A stretch of DNA of 64,000 nt from Acinetobacter chengduensis (GCF_003664645.1 NZ_RCHC01000001.1:186001-250000); one strand, 5' to 3'. Positions 18,736 to 28,160 are shown, counted from the stretch's first letter. Made by a program: numbers and translations. Notes: a model not told the origin generated them from the letters alone.

Positions 18736-18758
18736 AACCGCCTTCGGGTGGTTTTTTT
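18736..18758 (+). terminator. Rho-independent terminator with UUCG loop
   Basis: AACCGCC and GGTGGTT (one G-U pair) close around a TTCG tetraloop, followed by seven T residues. Confidence 0.88.
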
Positions 18759-19359
18759 ATTGAAGATGCTTAAGATTAACTACTGCAAACTGATCTTTAT
18801 GACGATATCCTTGGTGAAACAGATTCACATTTTTAGGTAAGGCTAAAGCCAAGATGATGTGATCTAAATATTCCTCTACAGCATATACAAATTTTAAATA
18901 TGCTTTAAGAGCAGGCAAAGCTGCCGTGATTGCAATCCAACAAAACGCGATAATCAACCCAAATAATATATTCATCGCCATAGCAATAATGCCCCCGAAT
19001 ATAAATCCTGTTAGCCAATGCCATGTTTTGAGATTTGCCATCCCTAGTATACTTTTGCTTTTGTAGTGCAAATTGGGATTGAGATACAACAGTTGATCTT
19101 TTTTTATGGCCAGCACAACATGGTTCAAATGATCTTTTTTATCTGCCATGAATACTGACAGTTTATCCCCAACCTGTACTTGTGGCATGTTTAGTGTTGC
19201 CTCAAGCATGTGTCCAGCAATATCAATTTGATAATTTTGTACCTTTAATTTTATATATCTTCTATTTCCAAGAGGATATGCCACAACAACTTCCTTGAGC
19301 AATCGAACTTGAGTAACTGTCCCTTCGAGTACAATGAGTTTTTTTGTTTTACCTTTCAT
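18757..19359 (-). CDS. Membrane protein of unknown function, paralogue 1
   Basis: A 200-residue protein. The N-terminal about 90 residues are soluble and beta-rich in appearance. Then come KKDQLLYLNPNLHYKSKS, the segment NLKTWHWLTG and two membrane segments (about 113-150), and a C-terminal soluble tail of about 50 residues ending in VNLKHLQ. The next gene (19532-20194) shares this layout and the LLYLNPxLH and WHWxxG motifs, so the two are diverged tandem paralogues. No family is known to me and no catalytic motif is seen. Confidence 0.7.
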   Translation of the reverse strand: MKGKTKKLIVLEGTVTQVRLLKEVVVAYPLGNRRYIKLKVQNYQIDIAGHMLEATLNMPQVQVGDKLSVFMADKKDHLNHVVLAIKKDQLLYLNPNLHYKSKSILGMANLKTWHWLTGFIFGGIIAMAMNILFGLIIAFCWIAITAALPALKAYLKFVYAVEEYLDHIILALALPKNVNLFHQGYRHKDQFAVVNLKHLQ

Positions 19360-19531
19360 TTTGATTTCATTAAACTTTTTTAATTAGTGAAGTTTACAAC
19401 AAACAATTCAACATTTCCGTTTATCTATTCCTAAGATTGATAAATAAAAAACAAAAGCATAAATTTTTATTTATTCGTAATGAAGATAAATCTCGTAGCC
19501 TTCTGATCAATACACAATCCAGCATATATTT

Positions 19532-20194
19532 TTATTTTCGCTTAAGACCTATCCGATCTTTCCATGAAGAGCTCTGATTCAGATTTTCCTTAAGCTTAAG
19601 TAAATCTACACCCCCCACCATCCCTTGATGGCGCCATTTACGTTGAAAAATCCGGTCTTCCAAGTACTCAGGTAAGTCGTAAATATTCAAAATGTGCCTG
19701 CGCCACATTTTGCGTTCATCAAAGGCAGCTTTCAGCTCAATATAGCCCGAACAAATACACAGGACTCCAATAATCACAAAACTGCCCAATAAGGTCCCCA
19801 ACAATGTGCTCCCCATATCTAGCAGATGGACCAATCCCCATCCTGCACCTGCCACCCAATGCCACCAATACAGCGGAAACGCGCTCGGCAGATCAATCGC
19901 GCGGTCATGCAGAAAAGGATTCAAATATAGCAACTCATTATGCTGAATAGCTGAAACTACGAAGCTACCATCTTCAGCTTCTGAAAATGCTACGGCTTTT
20001 ACCTCTGAATCAGATGGAATGAAGCATGCAGTCAATACAAAACTGACAGGGTAATCACCTAGCTGGGCAGAATAATCCGTGACAGGAATCGAACGGATAC
20101 GTTTCATGCGGTTATTGTACCAGTGGATTTTTCCTTGTGCCTGCGGCTGTATCTGATGTATTTTCCCCTCGATTTGCATCAAAGCTTTTGACAT
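19532..20194 (-). CDS. Membrane protein of unknown function, paralogue 2
   Basis: A 220-residue protein with the same architecture as its downstream neighbour: a soluble N-terminal region of about 100 residues, the motif NELLYLNPFLHDRA, the aromatic YWWHWVAGAG leading into two membrane segments (about 111-150), and a basic C-terminal tail. Outside the motifs the pair is diverged. The gene is separated from paralogue 1 by about 170 bp of AT-rich DNA, so it may have its own promoter. Function unknown. Confidence 0.7.
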   Translation of the reverse strand: MSKALMQIEGKIHQIQPQAQGKIHWYNNRMKRIRSIPVTDYSAQLGDYPVSFVLTACFIPSDSEVKAVAFSEAEDGSFVVSAIQHNELLYLNPFLHDRAIDLPSAFPLYWWHWVAGAGWGLVHLLDMGSTLLGTLLGSFVIIGVLCICSGYIELKAAFDERKMWRRHILNIYDLPEYLEDRIFQRKWRHQGMVGGVDLLKLKENLNQSSSWKDRIGLKRK

Positions 20195-20317
20195 TTTTCA
20201 CTTATCTTTTGAATGAATGGATAATTTTACATCAAAAGATACAACTTTTTCTTTGATTAATTCTTAAAAATTCTAAATAATAAAATTACCATAAAAAATA
20301 TTTATAGGTTATTTCAG

Positions 20318-21187
20318 ATGAATCTTGCAGCCTTCGAAGCCTTCGTGAAAGTCATGGAAACGGGATCAATTTCTTTGGCGGCGGATCAGCTTTTTATCAC
20401 CCAACCTGCGGTGACCAAGCGAATTCATAGCTTAGAAGAATACTTTGGCGTGAAGCTATTTGAGTCAGCTGGTCGAGGTGTACAGGCAACGCATGCAGCA
20501 CATTCACTATTACCTAAAGTTAAAAATTGGCTCAATGAATTGGGTGATATTCACCACACACTTAGCCATGAACAAGGCCAAATTCAGGGCAAGCTTAAAA
20601 TTGGCACCAGTCATCATATAGGCTTACATCATTTACCCAATCATTTGCGTAACTACGTACAAGCCTACCCAGACGTTACTTTAGATGTGCATTTTGTCGA
20701 TTCAGAACAGGCACATGAAAAAGTACTGGCAGGTGATTTAGAACTGGCCTTTTTAACCTTACCGCCACAAGGGGATGAGCGTCTAAAATATGTCAACATT
20801 TGGCAAGACCCTTTGGTTTTTGTGGCAGCACCATTTCATCCGCTTGCACAGCAAAGCAATTTAACGCTTGAAGATTTAATCCAATACCCAAGCTTACTCC
20901 CTGCTGCTCAAACCTATACCACTCAAATCACATTGGCTGAGTTTGAAAAGCAAGGGATCAAACCTAAAATTACCATGAGCAACAATCCGCTAGAATCCAT
21001 TCGCATGTTGGCATCCATTGGTTTAGGCTGGTCTGTACTTCCAAAAACCATGATTAACCAAGACTTAAAACAATTAGACATTGATTTAGTCATGCACCGC
21101 CAATTAGGCATGGTCTGGCACCCTGGTCGTACACAGTCCAAGGCAGCTGCAGCGTTGGTATCTCTGATGAAGCAGCATTTGGCATAA
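20318..21187 (+). CDS. LysR-family transcriptional regulator
   Basis: A 289-residue regulator with an N-terminal winged helix-turn-helix (SISLAADQLFITQPAVTKRIHSLE, about 17-40) and a C-terminal periplasmic-binding-like sensor domain (about 90-285). It is divergent from the unknown-function membrane protein gene at 19532, which is the obvious candidate target under the usual LysR arrangement. Inducer unknown. Confidence 0.88.
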   Translation: MNLAAFEAFVKVMETGSISLAADQLFITQPAVTKRIHSLEEYFGVKLFESAGRGVQATHAAHSLLPKVKNWLNELGDIHHTLSHEQGQIQGKLKIGTSHHIGLHHLPNHLRNYVQAYPDVTLDVHFVDSEQAHEKVLAGDLELAFLTLPPQGDERLKYVNIWQDPLVFVAAPFHPLAQQSNLTLEDLIQYPSLLPAAQTYTTQITLAEFEKQGIKPKITMSNNPLESIRMLASIGLGWSVLPKTMINQDLKQLDIDLVMHRQLGMVWHPGRTQSKAAAALVSLMKQHLA

Positions 21188-21237
21188 ATCATTCGCTAGC
21201 CTCAGCTATATGGCAAGGCAAGCAGATTTTTACATAT

Positions 21238-21260
21238 AAAAAACGGCCTAGGCCGTTTTT
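21238..21260. terminator. Bidirectional terminator after the LysR gene
   Basis: AAAAAACGGCC and GGCCGTTTTT are separated by only TA, forming a palindrome with T tracts both ways. It lies between the convergent LysR and DUF2628 genes. Confidence 0.85.
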
Positions 21261-21332
21261 TATGACGATGAGAACATCGGAACCCAAGTTGAGTTCAGCT
21301 CTCTATAATTTCAGCTTAAATTCATCATTTTC

Positions 21333-21839
21333 TTAAGCGAAATGTCCAATAAAAATAGCAACAAAAATAAAAGCCAATAGCGCCCAAGCAAGGCCTAAAT
21401 TTGTCCCGCCTGCTTGTTCCAGTGCCTGATTTAAATCACTGCTTTGCACCTGACTGCGTAGTTGCGTAATTTTTTCGTGCACAAATTTCTTATACAGACT
21501 ATTTCCAAATAAACCTAAACTCACGGACACGCCAATTCCAACACCTTTAGCCTCAAACTGAAAGATATTTTCCAGTACAGTCAATATTAGCAATAGCGCA
21601 ACGACCAACGCCCCATAGCCATACATTTTGCGATAAAAAAGCCAAATTACACCAAACACCAAAGCACCCCAATTCATCCCAGCGATATGTTTGGTTGGGG
21701 TTAATTGAGTAAATACCTTTCGGTAATAGTTTTGATATTTTTCTGTGCCTACAAAGTATTGTGTGAGTTGATCATCATCTCGGCTCAATGCAGAGACTTG
21801 GCTTAAGGGAGGAGGTAAAACACTGGCTTCTTCGTTCAT
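21333..21839 (-). CDS. DUF2628 membrane protein, paralogue 1
   Basis: A 168-residue protein with a charged N-terminus and the DUF2628 signature FVGTEKYQNYYRKVF, then NWGALVFGVIWLFYRKMYGY. About three to four membrane segments follow (66-85, 98-115, 150-166). A paralogue lies at 22403-22897. Function unknown. Confidence 0.8.
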   Translation of the reverse strand: MNEEASVLPPPLSQVSALSRDDDQLTQYFVGTEKYQNYYRKVFTQLTPTKHIAGMNWGALVFGVIWLFYRKMYGYGALVVALLLILTVLENIFQFEAKGVGIGVSVSLGLFGNSLYKKFVHEKITQLRSQVQSSDLNQALEQAGGTNLGLAWALLAFIFVAIFIGHFA

Positions 21840-21924
21840 CTCATTTTCCTTATTTTTATATTTTGTTATATCGTTCTAGCGACTAGAGCAAACGCTACAT
21901 GTGCAGTTCGACCTCAAAAGTATT

Positions 21925-21965
21925 AAAAAGAAAAAGCCTCTGTACAAGCAAAACCCGACAGAGGC
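21925..21965 (-). terminator. Rho-independent terminator of the DUF2789 gene
   Basis: On the minus strand GCCTCTGT (21965-21958) pairs with ACAGAGGC (21943-21936), followed by TTTTTC and more T residues. Confidence 0.85.
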
Positions 21966-22006
21966 AAATACAAATTTTAAGGTCTTAGATTTTATAATAT
22001 TCGTGC

Positions 22007-22243
22007 TTAAACTGAATCCTCATGTAAAGATTCATTTAACTGATCAACAATGATCGCCCACTCACCATCTGACGCAATTTTCTCAGCCAAAAACTGGCGT
22101 TGTCCCTCATTCCAATAATCAGCTTGAATAATTGTCGTGTGCGCATTTAGCTGATGAGTTGCAATAAACAATGCAATGGCTTCTTCACTCGCGTCTAAGC
22201 CCAACTGTTCAAATAAGTGGGTCATTCTTGGTCGTACACTCAT
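22007..22243 (-). CDS. DUF2789 small protein
   Basis: A 78-residue acidic, soluble protein. The order MTHLFEQLGL, IALFIATHQL, YWNEGQRQFLAEKIASDGEW and VDQLNESL is the DUF2789 family pattern. Function unknown. It has its own terminator and lies between two DUF2628 genes on the same strand. Confidence 0.85.
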   Translation of the reverse strand: MSVRPRMTHLFEQLGLDASEEAIALFIATHQLNAHTTIIQADYWNEGQRQFLAEKIASDGEWAIIVDQLNESLHEDSV

Positions 22244-22402
22244 CTTGTTCTCCTTGTTTAATACGCAGTTAAAATGCTCTTTATGATGTCATTAAGGATA
22301 TAACACGGAATGCGCCACCACTCAATTCAAAGCCTCGTGATTGTTTCTCACTCTTGACATACTTTATTTGCAACTGACTGTATATTCGGCTAAGTGCTAG
22401 AA

Positions 22403-22897
22403 TTAATATCGTAAAAAAGGTGTGGTCAGCATCCATACCGTAATCAATTGTATAAATAACCATAAGATGGGCTGGCTCCATGATGTACCGCCTGATTCTG
22501 CAAATACTTGCGGGCTATACTTTGGAGAGCGTTGATACGCACTGACTTTATCTTGTACAAAACGCGTATACAAATGTGAACCCACACAGCCATACACCAC
22601 ATGCGGTAGCAAAGAAACCAACAACAAAACTGGCCATGGCAAACCAATAATGGCGCCAATCATGCCTAGAAAAAATAATACAGCCAGCAACAAAAAAAAT
22701 TGTGCATACATTTTACGATAAAGTAGCCAATAGCCTCCGAACAACAGCCCTGCCCAACTAAAACCTGTGGAATGTTGCAATGCTTGTGCATAGTGAGTTG
22801 CACGAGGTCCAACAAACATTTCAAACAATGTTGCTGTAGAAACAGAGCTTGCACTCGATGTATGGGATTCAGACGGATGCGTCAATTTAAAAGTCAC
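22403..22897 (-). CDS. DUF2628 membrane protein, paralogue 2
   Basis: A 164-residue protein sharing with the 21333-21839 gene the layout FVGPRATHYAQAL, then SWAGLLFGGYWLLYRKMYAQ. Three to four membrane segments follow. Conservation between the copies is limited to this core. Function unknown. Confidence 0.78.
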   Translation of the reverse strand: MTFKLTHPSESHTSSASSVSTATLFEMFVGPRATHYAQALQHSTGFSWAGLLFGGYWLLYRKMYAQFFLLLAVLFFLGMIGAIIGLPWPVLLLVSLLPHVVYGCVGSHLYTRFVQDKVSAYQRSPKYSPQVFAESGGTSWSQPILWLFIQLITVWMLTTPFLRY

Positions 22898-23038
22898 TCT
22901 TGATCATGTGATAATGTGCCAAAATGGGCAAAAATTCAGTCAAAACCGTATGTATAAAATACCAGTTTGACTGAATGATAAGCTTTGTATCGCCTAATGC
23001 TTTATTTACTCAACCTCGTTAAAGAAATGAATACGTAG

Positions 23039-23689
23039 TTAAATTGACCAATCTTGAATTTCCCAAGCTTGCTCTTTAGCCAAAGCTTCAAGGCGATCAT
23101 CTGGATTTACCGCTACGGCATGATCCGCATATTCTAATAAGAAACGGTCGTTAATGGAGTCTGAATAAGCCCAAGACTCAGTGACATTACGCCCTGCTAG
23201 CCATTGATCTAATCGTGCCAATTTACCTTGTTGATAACACGGGATATTGGTCACTTTGCCGGTATATTTTCCATCTTTCACTTCAGCATTGGTCGCAATG
23301 ACCTCTTGAATACCAAATTCATGAAAAATAGGCGCCGTAATAAAATCTGAAGTGGCCGTAATGCCCACCAGTTGATGACCCATTTCTTGATGCTTTTGAA
23401 TAGCTTTAAAGCCTTCGGGACGCATTTGAGGACGAATCACTTTTTGCATAAATAACTGATGTAATTCTGTTAAATAGTCATTGTCATGTTGCGTTAAGAA
23501 CTCAAAAACAAATTCATTATAGGCAATTGGATCAAGCTGACCTTTTTTATAATCCTCATAAAATTTGTCATTCATCGCACGATGATGAATTGGATCTACC
23601 AAGCCTTCATTCACCAAAAATTCGCCCCAAGAATGGTCGGAATCGGTATTTAATAAGGTGTGATCTAGATCAAAGAGCGCCAATTTCAT
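23039..23689 (-). CDS. HAD-IB family phosphatase
   Basis: A 216-residue HAD phosphatase. Motif I is FDLDHTLLNTD (Asp7, Asp9), motif II is GITATSDF, and motif III lies around QGKLARLDQWLAG followed by YSDSINDRFLLE. The layout is that of the HAD-IB (SerB/CicA-like) subfamily with a small helical cap (about 20-100). The substrate is unknown; phosphoserine-like or lipid phosphates are possibilities. It is divergent from rppH. Confidence 0.85.
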   Translation of the reverse strand: MKLALFDLDHTLLNTDSDHSWGEFLVNEGLVDPIHHRAMNDKFYEDYKKGQLDPIAYNEFVFEFLTQHDNDYLTELHQLFMQKVIRPQMRPEGFKAIQKHQEMGHQLVGITATSDFITAPIFHEFGIQEVIATNAEVKDGKYTGKVTNIPCYQQGKLARLDQWLAGRNVTESWAYSDSINDRFLLEYADHAVAVNPDDRLEALAKEQAWEIQDWSI

Positions 23690-23871
23690 GAAAATACTCG
23701 TAAAAGCTGAAATTTAAGAAAAAAATTGTAAATCTATCTCCGCTAGTCGATAGAAATTCGTTAAGATCATAGCAATTTTAACATTTTTACACTTTGCTTT
23801 TTTCGAGCTGGATTAAAAATTCACGATCCCCGAGGGCAAAGAAATAAATTACACAATATTTAGGTAGCCAA

Positions 23872-24351
23872 ATGATCGACTCAGAAGGTTTCCGACCGAA
23901 TGTCGGGATCATTTTGGCAAACGAGTTTGGACAGGTTTTATGGGCAAAGCGCATTGGTCACAATGCTTGGCAATTTCCGCAAGGAGGTATTCAGCATGGT
24001 GAAACCCCTGAAGAGGCACTCTTTCGTGAACTCCGCGAAGAAGTAGGCTTATTGCCCGAACACGTCGAAATTATTGCGCAGACTAAAGGGTGGCTGCGCT
24101 ACCGTTTGCCAAATCGTTATATACGTATGGACTCAGATCCAGTATGTATTGGTCAAAAACAGAAATGGTTTTTGCTGAAGCTGACGGCTTCTGTCAAAAA
24201 TATTCAACTGGATTTGTCTGATCCACCGGAATTTGATCAATGGCAATGGGTAAGTTATTGGTATCCATTGGGACAAGTGGTCAATTTTAAGCGCGATGTA
24301 TACCGCAAAGCGATGGTGGAACTATGCAACCAGTTACCCCAAAAAATATAA
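23872..24351 (+). CDS. rppH: RNA pyrophosphohydrolase
   Basis: A 159-residue Nudix hydrolase that removes pyrophosphate from triphosphorylated 5' ends and so opens mRNA to RNase E. The Nudix box runs from [20 protein letters not shown] at about 38-57. The N-terminal [15 protein letters not shown] and WQFPQGG are RppH-specific. It is 74 bp before ptsP on the same strand, a common pairing in gammaproteobacteria. Confidence 0.96.
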   Translation: MIDSEGFRPNVGIILANEFGQVLWAKRIGHNAWQFPQGGIQHGETPEEALFRELREEVGLLPEHVEIIAQTKGWLRYRLPNRYIRMDSDPVCIGQKQKWFLLKLTASVKNIQLDLSDPPEFDQWQWVSYWYPLGQVVNFKRDVYRKAMVELCNQLPQKI

Positions 24352-24424
24352 AAATCGCAAATGAATTGCAGATTTTTCAGAGAACTATTGATATCAATTA
24401 AGTCATAACAAAGGAGCAGGCCCG

Positions 24425-26722
24425 ATGTCGAATATGCAACTGGATACCCTCAGACGCATCGTCCAAGAGATTAATGCGTCAACCAGTTTGCATGAATCTT
24501 TAGACATTATGGTTAAACAAGTGGCTGAGGCCATGCATGTGGATGTCTGCTCTATTTATTTACTTGATGAACGTAATCATCGTTACCTACTCATGGCCTC
24601 TAAGGGACTCAATCCTGACTCGGTTGGCCATGTATCGCTCGACACCAATGAGGGTTTAGTCGGACTGGTGGGACAGCGTGAAGAAATTGTCAACTTAGAC
24701 AATGCACCCAAACATGAGCGCTTTTTATATCTTCCAGAAACTGGCGAAGAAATTTACAACTCATTTTTAGGCGTACCCGTCATGTACCGCCGTAAAGTGA
24801 TGGGTGTATTGGTTGTTCAAAATAAAGAATCACAAGACTTTTCAGAAGCGGCTGAATCCTTTCTCGTGACTTTATGTGCACAGCTTTCTGGAGTGATCGC
24901 GCATGCACATGCTGTGGGCAATATTGATGTTTTTCGTAAGCCAAGTAACTTACCAGCCTATAAAACTTTCCAAGGTGTTTCAGGTTCAGGAGGGATTGCT
25001 TTAGGTCGTGCAGTGATTCTATATCCTCCAGCCGACCTAGCTGCTGTGCCTGACCGCGAAGCTGATGACATTAGTGAAGAACTTGAACTACTCGATCATG
25101 CCATTGATTCGGTACGTCAAGAAATTCAGTCACTCGATGACAAAATGCAAGATGCTCTCATGGCCGAAGAACGCGCACTGTTCAGTGTGTTTTTACGCAT
25201 GCTGGATGAAAATGCCCTGCCCGCCGAAATTAAAGATGAAATCCGTGACGGTAATTGGGCACAAGGTGCCGTGCGTAATGTCATTGATAAGCACATTGCG
25301 CTGTTTGCCCAAATGGAAGATGACTACCTACGTGAACGAGTCTCTGATTTAAAAGATTTGGGCCGACGCATTTTAGCTTTTTTACAAGAAGCAGATGCCA
25401 GCCACCGTGAAATTACCGATGAAAGTATTTTAATTGGTGACGAGATTTCGACCGCAGCTCTGGTCGAGTTACCCGTGGATAAAATTGCAGCCATTGTGAC
25501 CACCGAAGGCGCAATGAACTCGCACATGGTGATTGTGGCACGTGCCCTAGGTATTCCAACCGTGGTTGGCGTGACTGAATTACCCATCAATACGCTTGAT
25601 GATGTGGAAATGATTGTCGATGCGCATCAAGGCCGTGTCTTTATCAATCCACCACGTCGCCTACGTACACGTTATAAAGAAATTCAGAAAGAAGAAGAAC
25701 AGATCGCCAAAGATCTAAAACAATACGAAACCAAAGATGCAATCACCCCTGATGGCATCGCGGTACGTTTATTTGTTAATACAGGTCTGATGATTGATGT
25801 GGTACGCGGTGTACAACGTGGTGCTAAAGGTGTGGGACTGTATCGTTCTGAAATTCCGTTTATGCTCCGTGACCGTTTCCCTGGCGAAGAAGAACAGCGC
25901 ACCATTTACCGTCAACAATTGAGTCACTTTGCCAATAAACCTGTGGTCATGCGTACCCTCGATATTGGTGCAGACAAAGACTTACCTTACTTTTCAATTG
26001 AAGAAGAAAATTCAGCACTCGGCTGGCGTGGCATTCGCTTTACTCTTGATCATCCTGAAATTTTCTCTTCACAAATTCGCGCCATGCTCAAAGCGAGTAT
26101 TGGGCTCAATAACTTACACATTTTGTTGCCTATGGTAACCAGTGTCAGTGAAGTGGAAGAAGCACTGTACTTACTTGACCGTGACTGGCACGCTGTTCAA
26201 GAAGAAGAACAAGTTAAAATTACCAAGCCTAAAATTGGCATTATGGTGGAAGTACCTAGTGTGCTTCTACAAATTGAAGAATTCGCACCTTTGGTCGACT
26301 TTTTCTCGGTCGGCTCAAATGACTTAACCCAATATTTACTGGCTGTCGATCGAAATAACCCGCGTGTGGCTAATGTCTACTCACACCTACACCCTGCTGT
26401 ATTAAAAGCACTGACCCGCTTGGTTCAAGAGTGTCATAAATACGACAAGCCTGTGAGTATTTGCGGTGAAATGGCAGGTGATCCAATTTCTGCCGTGTTA
26501 TTGATGGCAATGGGCTTTAATACACTGTCGATGAGTTCAAGTAACATTTTGCGTGTGCGTAAAGCCATTTGCCATGTGCCAATGACCGATGCACAAGCTT
26601 TACTTGAGCATGTGTTAAAAATGAATAATCCACTGATGGTTAAAAGTTGGATGGAATATTATTTTAGAACGCATGGCCTTGGCGATATGGTCAAAGCGTC
26701 TACACGTATTGTGAGCCCTTAA
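24425..26722 (+). CDS. ptsP: Phosphoenolpyruvate-protein phosphotransferase EI-Ntr
   Basis: A 765-residue enzyme I of the nitrogen PTS. Domains in order: an N-terminal GAF domain (about 1-160), a PEP-utiliser N-terminal/HPr-binding helical domain, the phosphohistidine domain with His367 in GAMNSHMVIVARALGIP, and the C-terminal PEP-binding barrel with LYRSEIPFM, NDLTQYLLAVDR and the catalytic Cys in SICGEMAGDP. It phosphorylates NPr (PtsO) from PEP; ptsO and ptsN are not in this window. Strong ribosome site AAAGGAG at 8 bases. Confidence 0.96.
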   Translation: MSNMQLDTLRRIVQEINASTSLHESLDIMVKQVAEAMHVDVCSIYLLDERNHRYLLMASKGLNPDSVGHVSLDTNEGLVGLVGQREEIVNLDNAPKHERFLYLPETGEEIYNSFLGVPVMYRRKVMGVLVVQNKESQDFSEAAESFLVTLCAQLSGVIAHAHAVGNIDVFRKPSNLPAYKTFQGVSGSGGIALGRAVILYPPADLAAVPDREADDISEELELLDHAIDSVRQEIQSLDDKMQDALMAEERALFSVFLRMLDENALPAEIKDEIRDGNWAQGAVRNVIDKHIALFAQMEDDYLRERVSDLKDLGRRILAFLQEADASHREITDESILIGDEISTAALVELPVDKIAAIVTTEGAMNSHMVIVARALGIPTVVGVTELPINTLDDVEMIVDAHQGRVFINPPRRLRTRYKEIQKEEEQIAKDLKQYETKDAITPDGIAVRLFVNTGLMIDVVRGVQRGAKGVGLYRSEIPFMLRDRFPGEEEQRTIYRQQLSHFANKPVVMRTLDIGADKDLPYFSIEEENSALGWRGIRFTLDHPEIFSSQIRAMLKASIGLNNLHILLPMVTSVSEVEEALYLLDRDWHAVQEEEQVKITKPKIGIMVEVPSVLLQIEEFAPLVDFFSVGSNDLTQYLLAVDRNNPRVANVYSHLHPAVLKALTRLVQECHKYDKPVSICGEMAGDPISAVLLMAMGFNTLSMSSSNILRVRKAICHVPMTDAQALLEHVLKMNNPLMVKSWMEYYFRTHGLGDMVKASTRIVSP

Positions 26723-26745
26723 CCTAAGGGGCTCAGCATATTTTT
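26713..26745 (+). terminator. Terminator-like hairpin spanning the ptsP stop
   Basis: GAGCCCTT (26713-26720) pairs with AAGGGGCTC (26726-26734, one bulged G), with a TTTTT further on. The stem includes the last codons of ptsP. It may reduce read-through into the next gene. Confidence 0.45.
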
Positions 26746-26759
26746 CATGGCAGGTGTCT

Positions 26760-27230
26760 ATGGATTTTATTCTGTTTTTAATTTTTGCGGGTGTGGTGTT
26801 TTATTTTAACCACATTAAGCCCCGCCAAAATGCACAGACAACAACTGAAGTTGAGGTCGAACGTGCACCACAGCAGGTGTTACAACCTCAATCTGTCAAA
26901 CCTGCGTTGCCACCGCGCGACAGCATTGTTCCTACGCAGGGGACTGTGCGACCACGCATGCCTCCATTGCACGGCATCGAAATATCAGCTGCGCAGTGCC
27001 GACGCTTAGGTAAAAATGATCCCTCGGTCATTGCAGCGCAGTTAAATAAACAGTACTCGAGCGATTCAGGTCACACACCTTCTTTGTTTGAGCAACTTAA
27101 ACAACAGCTACAACAAACGACTAAAACCACCCCATCGCGTGGCCATTCGACCGCCCCAACTGCGTCCACCTTAAGCAAACAGCTTCATAAAATGTTTGAT
27201 GATTTATTTTCTGAACAACGCCCACGCTAA
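26760..27230 (+). CDS. Membrane-anchored hypothetical protein
   Basis: A 156-residue protein with one N-terminal membrane segment (about 2-17: DFILFLIFAGVVFYF) followed by a Pro/Gln/Thr-rich, probably disordered cytoplasmic part and a short amphipathic C-terminus (LSKQLHKMFDDLFSEQ). ATG 26760 is used; a GTG two codons upstream is possible. It follows ptsP by 37 bp, perhaps by read-through. I do not recognise a family. Confidence 0.6.
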   Translation: MDFILFLIFAGVVFYFNHIKPRQNAQTTTEVEVERAPQQVLQPQSVKPALPPRDSIVPTQGTVRPRMPPLHGIEISAAQCRRLGKNDPSVIAAQLNKQYSSDSGHTPSLFEQLKQQLQQTTKTTPSRGHSTAPTASTLSKQLHKMFDDLFSEQRPR

Positions 27231-27350
27231 ATTGAATGTATGCAATGCAAGAGACTCAAGGATAAGTATCTTTAGCTCTTGCATAACAAACATATAAACT
27301 GCTATAAAATCAATATGATTCAATTATTTAAACACCAATAAAGTGACACT

Positions 27351-27932
27351 ATGAATGTCGGTATTTTGCTCTTTAACGAAGTAGAAGTTTTAGATTTTGC
27401 AGGGCCTTTTGAGGTCTTTTCAATTTGTAGCAACGCAGATCAGCAGAAATTATTTAATGTATTTACCATAAGCGAACAGACTGAAATTTGTGCTCGAAAT
27501 GGCCTGATGGTTCATAGCCATTACCACTTAGATACAGCACCACAGATTGATCTTTTAGTGATTCCTGGTGGTTTGGGTGCTGAAACAGTCGAAATGTATA
27601 ACGAACCATTAAGGCAATGGCTGCTACAACGTCATGCACAAGCTCAACTGACATTTTCGATTTGTACAGGTGCGTTTATTTTGGCAGAAGCCGGTTTGCT
27701 GAATGGTTTAAAAGCCACTACGCATTGGATGGACATTCCACGACTTAAGCAAGAGTATCCTCAAATTGAAGTGCTAAGTGATGTGAAGTATATAGATGAA
27801 GGGCAGATTATTACCGCTGCGGGAATTTCTTCGGGGATTAATGCATCACTTTATATTGTAGCCAAATTGCATGGCGTAGACATTGCGAAGCAAACAGCGA
27901 AACGTATGGAATATGATTCAGAATTTATTTAA
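27351..27932 (+). CDS. DJ-1/PfpI family protein (isonitrile hydratase-like)
   Basis: A 193-residue class I glutamine-amidotransferase-like protein. The reactive Cys105 lies in the nucleophile elbow FSICTGAFILAEAGLL, with VIPGGLGA before it and TTHWMDIPRLK after. This resembles the sensor half of GlxA-type regulators and stand-alone isonitrile hydratases rather than true DJ-1. No DNA-binding domain is attached. Substrate unknown. Small basic protein gene converges from downstream. Confidence 0.85.
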   Translation: MNVGILLFNEVEVLDFAGPFEVFSICSNADQQKLFNVFTISEQTEICARNGLMVHSHYHLDTAPQIDLLVIPGGLGAETVEMYNEPLRQWLLQRHAQAQLTFSICTGAFILAEAGLLNGLKATTHWMDIPRLKQEYPQIEVLSDVKYIDEGQIITAAGISSGINASLYIVAKLHGVDIAKQTAKRMEYDSEFI

Positions 27933-27942
27933 ACAGAATAGC

Positions 27943-28143
27943 TCAGCAGACTAAAAGTTTAGAAAATAGACCAAAATAAAAAGGGAGATAATCTTTCGAA
28001 TATCCCCCTTTTTTGTGCTTGCTGTAGCCACGTTTTGCATTTTTCTTACGATCTACAAAAGTTTGGCTTTTGTTAAAATCGTTCATGTGTTTTGCCACAA
28101 AGTTGCGAGTTTCAACTTCTGGCACGGCTTGTTTCTTTGCCAT
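27943..28143 (-). CDS. Small basic protein, unknown function
   Basis: A 66-residue, Lys-rich protein (VETRNFVAKHMNDFNKSQ then DRKKNAKRGYSKHKKGGYSK). Start ATG 28143 has AGGTGA 7 bases upstream; an ATG two codons earlier is unlikely. The C-terminal 20 residues are hydrophobic/aromatic and coded by a terminator-like hairpin (27979-28014), suggesting a recently extended 3' end. The basic character suggests nucleic-acid or ribosome binding, but that is inference. A 40-nt hairpin precedes the ribosome site. Confidence 0.6.
   Translation of the reverse strand: MAKKQAVPEVETRNFVAKHMNDFNKSQTFVDRKKNAKRGYSKHKKGGYSKDYLPFYFGLFSKLLVC
27979..28014. terminator. Terminator-like hairpin inside the 3' end of the small basic protein gene
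   Basis: AAAAGGGAGATA (27979-27990) pairs with TATCCCCCTTTT (28001-28012, one mismatch) around a 10-base loop, with T-rich tails on both strands. It falls within the last codons of the minus-strand gene and could serve the convergent DJ-1/PfpI gene too. Confidence 0.55.
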
Positions 28144-28160
28144 TTGCATTCACCTTTTAT

